Positions 38,886 to 47,207 of a stretch of 64,000 nucleotides of DNA are shown in pieces. The notes below the pieces were generated by a model that was given only the letters and a program-made list of their open reading frames with translations, searched no databases and was not told the DNA's origin. Within the stretch, counting starts at the first letter, position 1. The number at the start of each line of letters is the position of its first letter. The position numbers and the translations under genes are program-made. Source of the stretch: Tepidimonas sediminis (GTDB lineage: Bacteria > Pseudomonadota > Gammaproteobacteria > Burkholderiales > Burkholderiaceae_C); assembly GCF_007556605.1 (NCBI RefSeq), contig NZ_VJND01000001.1:1-64000 (forward strand), given 5' to 3'.

Positions 38886-39125
38886 ATGAACAAGACCACC
38901 TTGCTGGCCGCCCTGCTGGCCGCTGCCGCCCTGACCGCCTGCGGCAAGAAGGAAGAAGCACCTGCCGCCGCGCCCGCCCCGGCGCCCGCTGCCGCGCCGG
39001 CGGATCAGGCTCAGCAGCCCGCGCAACAGCCGGCCGCCGACCAGGCGCAGCAGCCGGCCCAACCTGCCGGCGACCAGGCGCAGCAGCCTGCTGGCGAGCA
39101 AAAGCCCGCCGAGCAGAAGCAGTGA
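38886..39125 (+). CDS. Small lipoprotein with QAQQPA-type repeats
   Basis: This 79-residue protein has a signal peptide and lipobox LTAC (cysteine at about 19), followed by GKKEE and then an Ala/Pro/Gln-rich tail in which AQQPA recurs several times, separated by GDQ or ADQ. It is probably tethered to the outer membrane and largely unstructured. No function is recognised. ATG 38886 gives a standard signal peptide; an in-frame start ten codons upstream does not. The first mature residues are nearly identical to those of the branched-chain amino acid binding lipoprotein at 52.8 kb. A strong terminator follows. Confidence 0.65.
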   Translation: MNKTTLLAALLAAAALTACGKKEEAPAAAPAPAPAAAPADQAQQPAQQPAADQAQQPAQPAGDQAQQPAGEQKPAEQKQ

Positions 39126-39183
39126 CGCTGGCATGACCCGCAGGCGCCCTCAGGCGCCGCGGGTCGTCCGGCGCTCCCCATGG

Positions 39184-39211
39184 ACCGCCCCTTCCGGGGC
39201 GGTTTTCTTTT
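39184..39211 (+). terminator. Terminator after the small lipoprotein gene
   Basis: ACCGCCCC and GGGGCGGT arms with loop TTCC are followed by TTTCTTTT. Confidence 0.88.
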
Positions 39212-39254
39212 CGTTTGCACCCTGAGCCCGCGATCGCCGTCCGGACGTGGGGTG

Positions 39255-39584
39255 TCAGGAAACGGATGCGTGCAGCGATCCGCCTTGGTTGGATGAACGA
39301 TCTGTCGGGTCGCCCTCGACGGGCCCGGACGACGGCGCGGCATCGGCCTGAACCGGTTCCAGTTCCTCCAGCAGGGTTTCCGGTGCGATGTCCTGGTGGC
39401 GGGGCCAGGTTACCGCACCGAACACGATGCCGACCTGCCGGAAGTAATCCGGATCGCGCAGCTCGCGGAAAATGCCGAAAGCCAGGTACGGCTTGACGTC
39501 GAAGAAGCCTCGGCGGCCGTCGGCGATTTCCACGCAAAGGCGGTAGTCGGGCAGCGGCAGGACTTTGGTGACGTCCCAGTGCAT
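39255..39584 (-). CDS. DUF2442 domain protein
   Basis: This 109-residue protein has the core KVLPLPDYRLCVEIADG, then FFDVKPYLAFGIFRELRDPD and FGAVTWPRHQDIAPETLLEE, matching DUF2442. The C-terminal 35 residues (Pro/Ser/Asp-rich) are outside the domain. DUF2442 genes recur next to DUF4160 genes as a small accessory pair sometimes suggested to be toxin-antitoxin-like; the activity is unknown. AGAAGG precedes the ATG at 39584. The upstream DUF4160 frame overlaps the first 175 bases of this gene in another frame. Confidence 0.75.
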   Translation of the reverse strand: MHWDVTKVLPLPDYRLCVEIADGRRGFFDVKPYLAFGIFRELRDPDYFRQVGIVFGAVTWPRHQDIAPETLLEELEPVQADAAPSSGPVEGDPTDRSSNQGGSLHASVS

Positions 39585-39850
39585 GGTCGGGCCCTTCTTC
39601 GAAGAGGGACGATCTTGTAAGGAAGCTCGCCGTGGCTGGCCAGCTCCCGGTCGGCAGGCGGTTCGTCGCGGTGCAGCTCGATCCAAGCCTGAACCAGGCG
39701 CAGCTGCTTGCGGGGCAGCCCGCCGGCCAGGATTTCGCCGTCGCCGATGCCAATCGCGGCTACGAATTCGCCGTGGCGGGCGTGGATGCGCGGCAGGTTG
39801 TGGTGACGATGATCCGGCAGGTACATCCGGATGATGATGCCGTCGAACAT
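39410..39850 (-). CDS. DUF4160 domain protein whose frame runs on into DUF2442
   Basis: The DUF4160 part covers about residues 1-85: MFDGIIIRMYLPDHRHHN, then IHARHGEFVAAIGIGDGEIL, LPRKQLRLVQAWIELHRDE and ELPYKIVPLR. Relatives normally stop right after the final PLR. Here no stop occurs and the frame continues for about 60 residues of unrelated, Ser/Arg/Cys-rich sequence antiphase to DUF2442, ending at 39410. The HRHHNLPRIHA stretch also departs from the usual HNPPHFHA. This suggests a lost stop or a frameshift, so the gene may be decaying, or the assembly may have an indel near 39595. It starts 44 bases after the argA stop, same direction. Confidence 0.5.
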   Translation of the reverse strand: MFDGIIIRMYLPDHRHHNLPRIHARHGEFVAAIGIGDGEILAGGLPRKQLRLVQAWIELHRDEPPADRELASHGELPYKIVPLRRRARPCTGTSPKSCRCPTTAFAWKSPTAAEASSTSSRTWLSAFSASCAIRITSGRSASCSVR

Positions 39851-39894
39851 CGAGATGATCGGCTGGTCGCCTCCGGGGATGACCGGGCGGGCGG

Positions 39895-41244
39895 TCAGAT
39901 CAGCCGCTTGACCAGCACCTGGCTGCGGCGGTCCCAGTTGTACTTGCGCTTGCGCGCCTCCGGCAGCCAGTCCGGCGAGACGGGCTGAAAGCCGCGCTTG
40001 AGGAACCAGTGCATCGTGCGCGTGGTCAGCACGAAGATGCTTTCCAGCCCCATCAGGCGTGCGCGCTGCTCGATGCGCTTGAGCAGCTTTTCGCCGTCGC
40101 CCTGGCCCTGCGCCTGCGGCGAGACGGTCAGCGCGGCCATCTCGCCGGTCTTGGCCTCGGGGTAGGGGTAGAGCGCGGCGCAGCCGAAGATCACCCCGTC
40201 GTGTTCCAGGATCGTGTAGTTGGCGATGTCGCGCTCGATCTCGGTGCGGCTGCGCTTGACCAGCGTGCCGTCCTTCTCGAACGGCTCGATCAGCTGCAGG
40301 ATGCCGCCGACGTCGTCCGGCGTGGCCTCGCGCAGGTTTTCCAGCCGTTCGTCCACCACCATCGTGCCGATGCCGTCGTGCACGTAGACCTCCAGCAGCA
40401 GCGAACCATCCACCGCGAACGGGATGATGTGGCTGCGCTCGACGCCGCCCTTGCAGGCGCGCACGCAGTGCTGCAGGTAGAAGGCGGGATCGGTGGGGGA
40501 GGTGGGGGTGGGCGCGCGGGCCAGGATGGCCTCGGCGTCGGCCAGCGACAGCTCGGTGTCGATCGGGTTGTCGTCGCCGGGGGGGTCGAAGGGCCGCACC
40601 CGGATGCCGGGGACCTCGGTGACGAAGATCAGCTTGTCGGCCTGCAGCGCCACCGCCACGCTGGTGGCCACTTCCTCCATCGCCAGGTTGAATGCCTCGC
40701 CGGTGAGCGAAAAGCCAAACGGCGACAGCAGCACCAGCGCCCCCATGTCCAGCGCGCGCGTGATGCCGGCCACGTCGACCTTGCGCACGACGCCGGAGTG
40801 CTGGAAGTCGACGCCGTCGACGATGCCGACCGGGCGCGCGGTGATGAAATTGCCCGAGATGACCCGCACGCGTGCGTCGGCCATCGGGGTGTTGGGCAGC
40901 CCCATGCTGAAGGCCGCTTCGATTTCGAAGCGCAGCTGGCCGGCGGCCTCCTGCGCGCAGTCCAGCGTGATGCCGTCGGTGATGCGCACCCCGTTGTGAA
41001 AACGCGCCGTGTGGCCTTTGGCGCGCAGCTGCTCGTCCACCTGGGGCCGGAAGCCGTGCACCAGCACCAGCCGCACGCCCATGCTCTGGATCAGGGCCAG
41101 ATCCTGCACGAGGTTGGGCAGCTTGCCGGCGGCGATGGCCTCGCCCGGCACGCCGACGACGAAGGTCTGGTGGCGGAACTTGTGGATGTAGGGCGCCACC
41201 GCGCGGAACCACGGCACGAAGGTGAAGTTGAACACGGTGGACAT
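39895..41244 (-). CDS. argA: Amino-acid N-acetyltransferase (N-acetylglutamate synthase)
   Basis: This 449-residue enzyme acetylates glutamate with acetyl-CoA in the first step of arginine synthesis. The N-terminal amino-acid-kinase-like domain (about 1-290) has VVGVPGEAIAAGKLPNLVQD and LVLVHGFRPQVDEQL and serves as the arginine-sensing domain. The C-terminal GNAT domain (about 300-445) has VIFGCAALYPYP, LTVSPQAQGQGDGEKLLKRI and HWFLKRGFQPV. Start at 41244 fits family length. It diverges from hrpA with 50 bases between starts. No ArgR-like site was evident. Confidence 0.93.
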   Translation of the reverse strand: MSTVFNFTFVPWFRAVAPYIHKFRHQTFVVGVPGEAIAAGKLPNLVQDLALIQSMGVRLVLVHGFRPQVDEQLRAKGHTARFHNGVRITDGITLDCAQEAAGQLRFEIEAAFSMGLPNTPMADARVRVISGNFITARPVGIVDGVDFQHSGVVRKVDVAGITRALDMGALVLLSPFGFSLTGEAFNLAMEEVATSVAVALQADKLIFVTEVPGIRVRPFDPPGDDNPIDTELSLADAEAILARAPTPTSPTDPAFYLQHCVRACKGGVERSHIIPFAVDGSLLLEVYVHDGIGTMVVDERLENLREATPDDVGGILQLIEPFEKDGTLVKRSRTEIERDIANYTILEHDGVIFGCAALYPYPEAKTGEMAALTVSPQAQGQGDGEKLLKRIEQRARLMGLESIFVLTTRTMHWFLKRGFQPVSPDWLPEARKRKYNWDRRSQVLVKRLI

Positions 41245-41294
41245 GGCGCGGCGGGGTCGGCTGACGGGCGGGGCTCCGGGATAATCGCGCACCC

Positions 41295-44200
41295 ATGCGC
41301 GACGAAGCGATAGTGTGCCACCAGCCGGCCCGCGGGCCGGTGCTGACCTTTCCCGAGACGCTGCCGGTGTCGGCGCGGCGCGCCGACATCGAGGCGGCGC
41401 TGCGCGCGCATCAGGTGGTGGTGGTGTGCGGTGAGACGGGCTCGGGCAAGACGACGCAGCTGCCCAAGATCGCGCTGGCGCTGGGGCGCGGCGGCGGCCT
41501 GGACTGGCAGTCGCAGCCGGGGCGGCGGCGCCCGCTGATCGGGCACACGCAGCCCCGGCGCATCGCGGCGACGTCGGTGGCGGCGCGCATCGCCGAGGAG
41601 ACGCAGACCGAGCTCGGCGCGCTGGTCGGCTACCAGATCCGCTTCCACGACCGGCTGCAGCCCGGCGCGGCGATCAAGCTGATGACCGACGGCATCTTGC
41701 TCGCCGAGACGCAGCGCGATCCCCTGCTGCGCGCCTACGACACGCTCATCATCGACGAGGCGCACGAGCGCAGCTTGAACATCGACTTCCTGCTCGGGTA
41801 TCTGAAGCAGCTGCTGCCGAAGCGCCCGGATCTGAAGCTCATCATCACCTCGGCGACGATCGATGCGGAACGCTTCGCGCAGCACTTCGCCGGGCCGGCC
41901 GGGCCGGCGCCCATCATCCACGTCAGCGGCCGCACCTATCCCGTCGAGATCCGCTGGCGCCCGTTCGAGGAAAGCCGCGATTGGGGCCTGAACGATGCCA
42001 TCGCCGATGCGGTCGACGAGCTGTGGCGCGGCGGCGCGCACGACGGCGACATCCTGGTCTTCCTGCCCGGCGAGCGCGAGATCCGCGACGCCGCCGACCA
42101 CCTGCGCCGCCACCTGAGCCACCAGCCGGCGCTGCGCGACACGGAGGTGCTGCCGCTGTACGCGCGCCTGAGCGCCGCCGAGCAGAGCCGCATCTTCCAC
42201 CCGGGCGGGGCGCGGCGCATCGTGCTGGCCACCAACGTGGCCGAGACGTCCCTGACGGTGCCCGGCATCCGCTACGTGATCGACTCCGGGCTGGCGCGCG
42301 TCAAGCGCTACAGCCTGCGCAGCAAGGTCGAGCAGCTGCTGGTGGAGCCGATCAGCCAGGCCGCAGCCAACCAGCGCGCCGGCCGCTGCGGCCGCGTCGC
42401 CGAGGGCATCTGCATCCGCCTCTACGACGAACAGGATTTCGCGCGCCGGCCGCGCTACACCGATCCGGAGATCCTGCGCTCGTCGCTGGCCGGCGTCATC
42501 CTGCGGATGAAGGCGCTGGGGCTGGGCGACGTGGAGGCGTTTCCGTTCCTGGAGGTGCCGTCGCGCCGCGCGGTGGCCGATGGGCTGCAGACGCTCACCG
42601 AGCTGGGGGCGCTGGATGCGCAGGGACAGCTGACCGAGCTGGGGCGCCAGCTCGCGCGCCTGCCGCTGGATCCGCGCATCGGCCGCATGCTGATCGAGGC
42701 GCAGCGCCGCGGCGCGCTGCGCGAGGTGCTGGTGATCGCCAGCGCGCTGTCGATCCAGGACGTGCGCGAGCGCCCGCTGGAGCAGGCCGCCAAGGCCGAT
42801 GCGGCGCACGCGCGCTTCGACGACGAGCGCAGCGAGTTCGTCGGGCTGCTCAGGCTCTGGGACTGGCTGCAGCAGGCGCGCGGCGGCGTGCACGCGCCGG
42901 GGCAGCCGCCGACGCCCAAGCTGTCGAACCGCCAGTACGAGGCGCTGCTGCGCGAGCATTTCATCAGCGTCAAGCGCGTGCGCGAGTGGCGCGACGTGCA
43001 CCAGCAGCTGCACACGCTGGCCGCCGAGCACGGCTGGCGCGAGCAGGCCGAGCCCGCCAGTTACGAGGCGCTGCACCTGAGCCTGCTGGTCGGGCTGCTG
43101 CCCAACGTCGGCCTCAAGCACGACACCGAGGACCACTACCAGGGCGCGCGCGGCATCAAGTGGTGGCCGCACCCCGGGGCGCGGCTCAAGCGCAGGCCGG
43201 CGCGCTGGATCGTCTGCGCCGAGCTGGTGGAGACCACGCGTCTGTACGGTCGCGGCATCGCCGCCATCGAGCCCCAGTGGCTGGAGCAGGTGGCCGCGCA
43301 CCTGATCCAGCGCGAGCTCTCCGCACCGCTGTGGGACCGCCGCAGCGCCGAGGTGATCGCGCACGAGCGCGGCACGCTGTGGGGCCTGCCGGTCTACGGC
43401 GGGCGGCGCGTGGCCTACGCGCGCCTCGACCCGGTGGCCGCGCGCGAGGTGTTCATCCGCGAGGGTCTGGTGGCGGGCCTCACCGAAGACACCTGGGATT
43501 GCCGGCTGCCGTTCTGGACGCACAACCGGCGCGTGCTGCGCGAGGTGCAGGCGCTGGAGCACAAGGCGCGCCGGCAGGACGTGCTGGTGGATGAAAGCCT
43601 GATCTTCGCCTTCTTCGACCGCTACCTGCCAGCCGACGTGGCCAGCGGACGTGACCTGGAGCGCTGGTGGCGCCAGGCCAGCGCCGAGCAGCGCCAGCGG
43701 CTGTTCCTGAGCCGCGAGGAGCTGATGCGCCACGAGGCCGCCGGCGTCACCACCGACGCCTACCCACCGCTGCTTCGCCTGGGGGGGGTGGACTGCCGCG
43801 CGCACTACCTGCACGAGCCGGGGCACGCGCGCGACGGCGTCACGGTGGAGGTGCCGCTGTTCGCGCTCAACCAGGTCGATCCGCAGCGGCTGGCGTGGCT
43901 GGTGCCGGGGATGCTGGCCGAGAAGGTGCAGGCGCTGCTTAAGACGCTGCCACAGAAGGTGCGTGCGCGGCTGGTGCCGCTGCCGGCCACCGCGCAGGCG
44001 ATGGCCGAACGCTGGATCGCGGAGGGCCGCTACGGGCAGGGCGACCTGCTGCAGGCGCTGCTGCAGGAGGTACGCCAGCGCAGCGGCCTGCCGGTGCAGC
44101 CGGGCGACTTCAAGCTCGACGGCCTGCCGCCGCACCTGCTGATGAACGTGCGGGTGGTGGACGAGCACGGCCGCCAGCTGGCGATGGGGCGCGACCTGGC

Positions 44201-45278
44201 GCTGCTGAAGGCCCAGTGGGGCGACCAGGCACGCGGGGCGTTTGCGGCGCTGGCCGCGCTCAAGCGCCCGCAGGCCGCTCCATCCTCCGGAGCGGCCGGT
44301 GGGGGGCAGGGGCCGGATCGTTCTGCATCGGCGCCCCCGTCCTCCGGGGGCGGCGCGGCCCCATCCCCCGCCGCGGCCTGCCCAGTCGGGGCCGGCGGTG
44401 GCGCCGACGCCGGCGTGTGGGACAGCGCCGCGCGCCACACGCGCTGGGTGTTCGGCGCGTGGCCGGAGCTGGTCGAGATCCGTCACGGGCGCCAGACGCT
44501 GGTCGGCTACCCGGCGCTGCGCGATGCGGGCGATGCGGTCACGGTGACGGTGCACGACGAGCCGGAGGTGGCCGCGCCCGAGCACCGCGGTGGTCTGCGG
44601 CGGCTGTTTGCGCTGCAGCTGCGCGATACGCTCAAGGCGCTGGAGCGCCAGTTGCCGGAGCTGACCCGCCTGGCGGTGCTGTACATGCCGCTTGGTACCG
44701 CCGAGGCGCTGCGCCAGCAGATCGTCGATCTGGCACTGGAGCGCGCCTTCCTGGCCGAGCCGTTGCCGGCGGATGAGGCGTCGTTCGAGGCGCGGCTGAA
44801 GGAGGGCCGCCCGCGGCTGGTCCTGATCGCCCAGGAAGTGACGCGGCTGGCGCAGCAGATCCTCACCGAATGGAGCGCGGCGCAGCGCAAGCTGAAGGAA
44901 GCGCGCCACCTGCCGCCGGCCAGCGCCGCCGACCTGCAGCAGCAGCTGCAGCGGCTGGTGGGTCCGCGCTTCCTGCTGGAGACCCCGTGGGAGCAGCTGG
45001 CGCACCTGCCGCGCTACCTGAAGGCCGTGCAGTTGCGCATCGACAAGGCGCGCCAGGACCCGGCGCGCGAGCAGCAGCGCCTGGCCGAGCTGCGCCCCGC
45101 CGAGCAGCGCGTCTGGCGCCTGCTGCAGGAGCGCCGCGGCGCCGCCGACGAGCGGCTGCAGGCGCTGCGCTGGATGGTGGAGGAGCTGCGCGTGAGCCTG
45201 TTCGCGCAGGAGCTGCGCACCCCGTACCCCGTCAGCGTCAAGCGCCTGGACAAGGCGCTGGCGCAGTGGCAGGCCTGA
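41295..45278 (+). CDS. hrpA: ATP-dependent RNA helicase HrpA
   Basis: This 1327-residue DEAH-box helicase of the HrpA type acts in mRNA processing and in rescue of stalled ribosomes. It has VVCGETGSGKTTQLPKI (Walker A, about 38-54), HTQPRRIAA, DEAHERSLNIDFLLGYL, ITSATID, LPGEREIRDA, ATNVAETSLTVPGIRYVID and QRAGRCGRVAEG. The long C-terminal DUF3418-like region (about 650-1320) is present. An Ala/Gly/Pro/Ser-rich linker of about 50 residues (about 995-1040) interrupts it. GATAAT at 41280-41285 ends 10 bases before the ATG, so the leader may be only about 3 bases. Confidence 0.95.
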   Translation: MRDEAIVCHQPARGPVLTFPETLPVSARRADIEAALRAHQVVVVCGETGSGKTTQLPKIALALGRGGGLDWQSQPGRRRPLIGHTQPRRIAATSVAARIAEETQTELGALVGYQIRFHDRLQPGAAIKLMTDGILLAETQRDPLLRAYDTLIIDEAHERSLNIDFLLGYLKQLLPKRPDLKLIITSATIDAERFAQHFAGPAGPAPIIHVSGRTYPVEIRWRPFEESRDWGLNDAIADAVDELWRGGAHDGDILVFLPGEREIRDAADHLRRHLSHQPALRDTEVLPLYARLSAAEQSRIFHPGGARRIVLATNVAETSLTVPGIRYVIDSGLARVKRYSLRSKVEQLLVEPISQAAANQRAGRCGRVAEGICIRLYDEQDFARRPRYTDPEILRSSLAGVILRMKALGLGDVEAFPFLEVPSRRAVADGLQTLTELGALDAQGQLTELGRQLARLPLDPRIGRMLIEAQRRGALREVLVIASALSIQDVRERPLEQAAKADAAHARFDDERSEFVGLLRLWDWLQQARGGVHAPGQPPTPKLSNRQYEALLREHFISVKRVREWRDVHQQLHTLAAEHGWREQAEPASYEALHLSLLVGLLPNVGLKHDTEDHYQGARGIKWWPHPGARLKRRPARWIVCAELVETTRLYGRGIAAIEPQWLEQVAAHLIQRELSAPLWDRRSAEVIAHERGTLWGLPVYGGRRVAYARLDPVAAREVFIREGLVAGLTEDTWDCRLPFWTHNRRVLREVQALEHKARRQDVLVDESLIFAFFDRYLPADVASGRDLERWWRQASAEQRQRLFLSREELMRHEAAGVTTDAYPPLLRLGGVDCRAHYLHEPGHARDGVTVEVPLFALNQVDPQRLAWLVPGMLAEKVQALLKTLPQKVRARLVPLPATAQAMAERWIAEGRYGQGDLLQALLQEVRQRSGLPVQPGDFKLDGLPPHLLMNVRVVDEHGRQLAMGRDLALLKAQWGDQARGAFAALAALKRPQAAPSSGAAGGGQGPDRSASAPPSSGGGAAPSPAAACPVGAGGGADAGVWDSAARHTRWVFGAWPELVEIRHGRQTLVGYPALRDAGDAVTVTVHDEPEVAAPEHRGGLRRLFALQLRDTLKALERQLPELTRLAVLYMPLGTAEALRQQIVDLALERAFLAEPLPADEASFEARLKEGRPRLVLIAQEVTRLAQQILTEWSAAQRKLKEARHLPPASAADLQQQLQRLVGPRFLLETPWEQLAHLPRYLKAVQLRIDKARQDPAREQQRLAELRPAEQRVWRLLQERRGAADERLQALRWMVEELRVSLFAQELRTPYPVSVKRLDKALAQWQA

Positions 45279-45327
45279 TGGCCAAAAGGTTTTCGGACGA
45301 CATCGCAGGTGATACCATCCGCCGACG

Positions 45328-45762
45328 ATGAGGCTGGTGCTCGATACCGACGTGGTGGTTGCGGCCCTGCGCAGCCCGGCGGGCGCCTCGGCGGAAGTGC
45401 TGCGGCTGGCCCGGCGGGGGCGGCTGGTGCTGGCCGCCAGCGTCAGTCTGTTCATGGAGTACGAGGCGGTCTGCCGCCGTCCGTCGCACCAGGAGGCTGC
45501 GGGACTGTCGGAGGCCGACGTCGAGATCTTTCTGGACGCCTTGGCGCTGCTTGTCGAGCCGGTGCCGATTCACTACCTGTGGCGGCCGCAGTTGCGCAAT
45601 CCGGCCGACGAGCTGGTGCTGGAGGCGGCCGTCAACGCCGGCGCCAACGCCCTGCTGACCTTCAACGTTCGGCACTTTCGTGCTGCGGCGGGACGGTTCG
45701 GCCTGCCGGTTTCGCCACCCGGGCCGTGGCTGGCCCGCTTTCTGCAGAGGGATCCACGATGA
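45328..45762 (+). CDS. PIN-domain toxin (COG1569-like)
   Basis: This 144-residue predicted ribonuclease of a type II toxin-antitoxin pair carries the PIN acidic residues in VLDTDVVVAALRSPAGAS (first Asp), LFMEYEAVCRRP (Glu), and NPADELVLEAAVNAGANAL (Asp/Glu), followed by LLTFNVRHFR where the last Asp position is Asn, as is common in this group. The start at 45328 is preceded by TACCAT (45313-45318). It sits 49 bases after hrpA. The antitoxin gene follows with an ATGA overlap; toxin-first order is unusual for many type II systems. Confidence 0.8.
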   Translation: MRLVLDTDVVVAALRSPAGASAEVLRLARRGRLVLAASVSLFMEYEAVCRRPSHQEAAGLSEADVEIFLDALALLVEPVPIHYLWRPQLRNPADELVLEAAVNAGANALLTFNVRHFRAAAGRFGLPVSPPGPWLARFLQRDPR

Positions 45763-46025
45763 GCGACGTCCGAACCTACCCGCTGCGGCTGCCGCAATCG
45801 CTGCGCGCCGGGGTCGACAGGGTCAGCAAGCGCGAGGGCGTCAGTGTCAACCAGTTCATTGCGCTGGCCGTGGCCGAAAAGCTTGCCGCGCTGGAGGCCG
45901 AGCGGTACCTCGAGGAGCGCCGCGCACGCGCCGATCTGGCCGCCTTCGACGCCCTGATGGCGCGCCGGGGCGGGGAGCCGCCGCGCCCCGGCGACGAGCT
46001 GCCGCCTTCGGCCACGCGTTCATAA
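45759..46025 (+). CDS. Antitoxin with ribbon-helix-helix-like DNA-binding region
   Basis: This 88-residue partner of the PIN toxin has an N-terminal block YPLRLPQSLRAGVDRVSKRE followed by GVSVNQFIALAVAEKLAALE, which matches the strand-helix-helix pattern of HicB-type or CopG-type antitoxins. The C-terminal half is charged and disordered, as expected for a toxin-binding tail. The start overlaps the toxin stop (45759-45762). The last 6 bases overlap the end of the convergent aminotransferase gene. Confidence 0.78.
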   Translation: MSDVRTYPLRLPQSLRAGVDRVSKREGVSVNQFIALAVAEKLAALEAERYLEERRARADLAAFDALMARRGGEPPRPGDELPPSATRS

Positions 46026-47207
46026 TCGCGCCAGCCGCCGCAGCGCCTCGTCCAGCGTCGCGTCGCGCTTGGCGAAGCACAGCCGCACGATGCCCTGGCT
46101 GCGGCCGTCGCCGTAAAAGGCCGAAAGCGGAATGGCCGCCACCCCGACCTCGCGCGTCAGCCATTCGCAGAACGCCGTCTCCTCCAGCCGGCGCTCGGGC
46201 ACGGCCAGCTCGCCGTAGCGCACGCACTGAAAGTAGGTGCCCTCGCACGGCAGCAGGCGCAGGCGCGTGCGCTGCAGCCCGGCGCGGAAGCGGTCGCGCT
46301 TGGCCTGGTAGAAGGCGCTCAGGCCCAGGTACGGGGCCGGGTCGGCCATGCAGGCGGCCAGCCCGTGCTGCATCGGCGTGTTGACGGTGAAGACGTTGAA
46401 CTGGTGCACCTTGCGGAACTCCGCCATCAGCGGTGCCGGGGCCAGGCAGTAGCCGACCTTCCAGCCGGTGACGTGATAGGTCTTGCCGAAGCTGCTGACG
46501 ATGAAGCTGCGCGCCGCCAGCCCCGCGTGCGTGGCCAGGCTGGCGTGCGGCTGGCCGTCGTAGACCATGTGCTCGTAGACCTCGTCGCCGATCAGCAGCA
46601 CGTCGGTGTCGCGCAGCAGGGCCCACAGGGTCTGCAGGTCGTCCGTGCGCCAGACGGTGCCGCTCGGGTTGTGCGGGGTGTTGAGGACGATGGCGCGCGT
46701 GCGCGGGGTCAGCGCCGCGGCCAGGCGGGCAAAGTCAGGACGAAAACCCTCGCCCAGCGGCACGCGCACCGCCACGCCGCCGGCCAGCTCGACGCCGGGC
46801 ACGTAGCTGTCGTAGCACGGCTCCAGCACGATCACCTCGTCGCCCGGCTGCACCACGGCCAGCAGCGCGGTCAGGATGGCCTGCGTGGCCCCGGCGGTGA
46901 CGGTGACCTCGGTGTCGGGGTCGTAGGCGCAGCCGTAGAGCGAGGTCACCTTGCGCGCGATCGCCTGGCGCAGCGCCGGCACACCGGCCATCGGCGGGTA
47001 CTGGTGGTGGCCGGCGCGCATCGCCTCGGTCACCGCCTGCGGCAGCGCCGGGTCGGGGTCGAAGTCGGGGAAACCCTGGCCGAGGTTGACCGCGCCGACC
47101 TGCTGCGCCAGCGCCGACATGACGGTGAAGATGGTGGTGCCCACCGTCGGCAGGCGGCTGGGCGGCACCGGGGTGCGGATCGGGGCGTCGTCAAAGCTGG
47201 TCGTCAT
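46020..47207 (-). CDS. PLP-dependent aminotransferase (methionine aminotransferase type)
   Basis: This 395-residue fold-type I aminotransferase has GAVNLGQGFPDFDPD (about 38-52), HQYPPMAGVPALRQAI, LNTPHNPSGTVW, DEVYEHMVYDG, and the PLP-binding lysine in SSFGKTYHVTGWKVGY (about 242). The pattern is closest to YbdL-like methionine aminotransferases and kynurenine aminotransferase-like enzymes, which can regenerate methionine from its 2-oxo acid. The start overlaps the end of the CysB-like regulator gene by 17 bases, which suggests a sulfur-amino-acid link. Confidence 0.86.
   Translation of the reverse strand: MTTSFDDAPIRTPVPPSRLPTVGTTIFTVMSALAQQVGAVNLGQGFPDFDPDPALPQAVTEAMRAGHHQYPPMAGVPALRQAIARKVTSLYGCAYDPDTEVTVTAGATQAILTALLAVVQPGDEVIVLEPCYDSYVPGVELAGGVAVRVPLGEGFRPDFARLAAALTPRTRAIVLNTPHNPSGTVWRTDDLQTLWALLRDTDVLLIGDEVYEHMVYDGQPHASLATHAGLAARSFIVSSFGKTYHVTGWKVGYCLAPAPLMAEFRKVHQFNVFTVNTPMQHGLAACMADPAPYLGLSAFYQAKRDRFRAGLQRTRLRLLPCEGTYFQCVRYGELAVPERRLEETAFCEWLTREVGVAAIPLSAFYGDGRSQGIVRLCFAKRDATLDEALRRLARL

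Noticed and set aside
41091-45455. A 1454-codon open frame on the minus strand opposite hrpA
   Set aside because: It is antisense to a fully conserved helicase, its translation is rich in Arg, Gln and Leu without any recognised domain, and such frames are expected in very GC-rich DNA.
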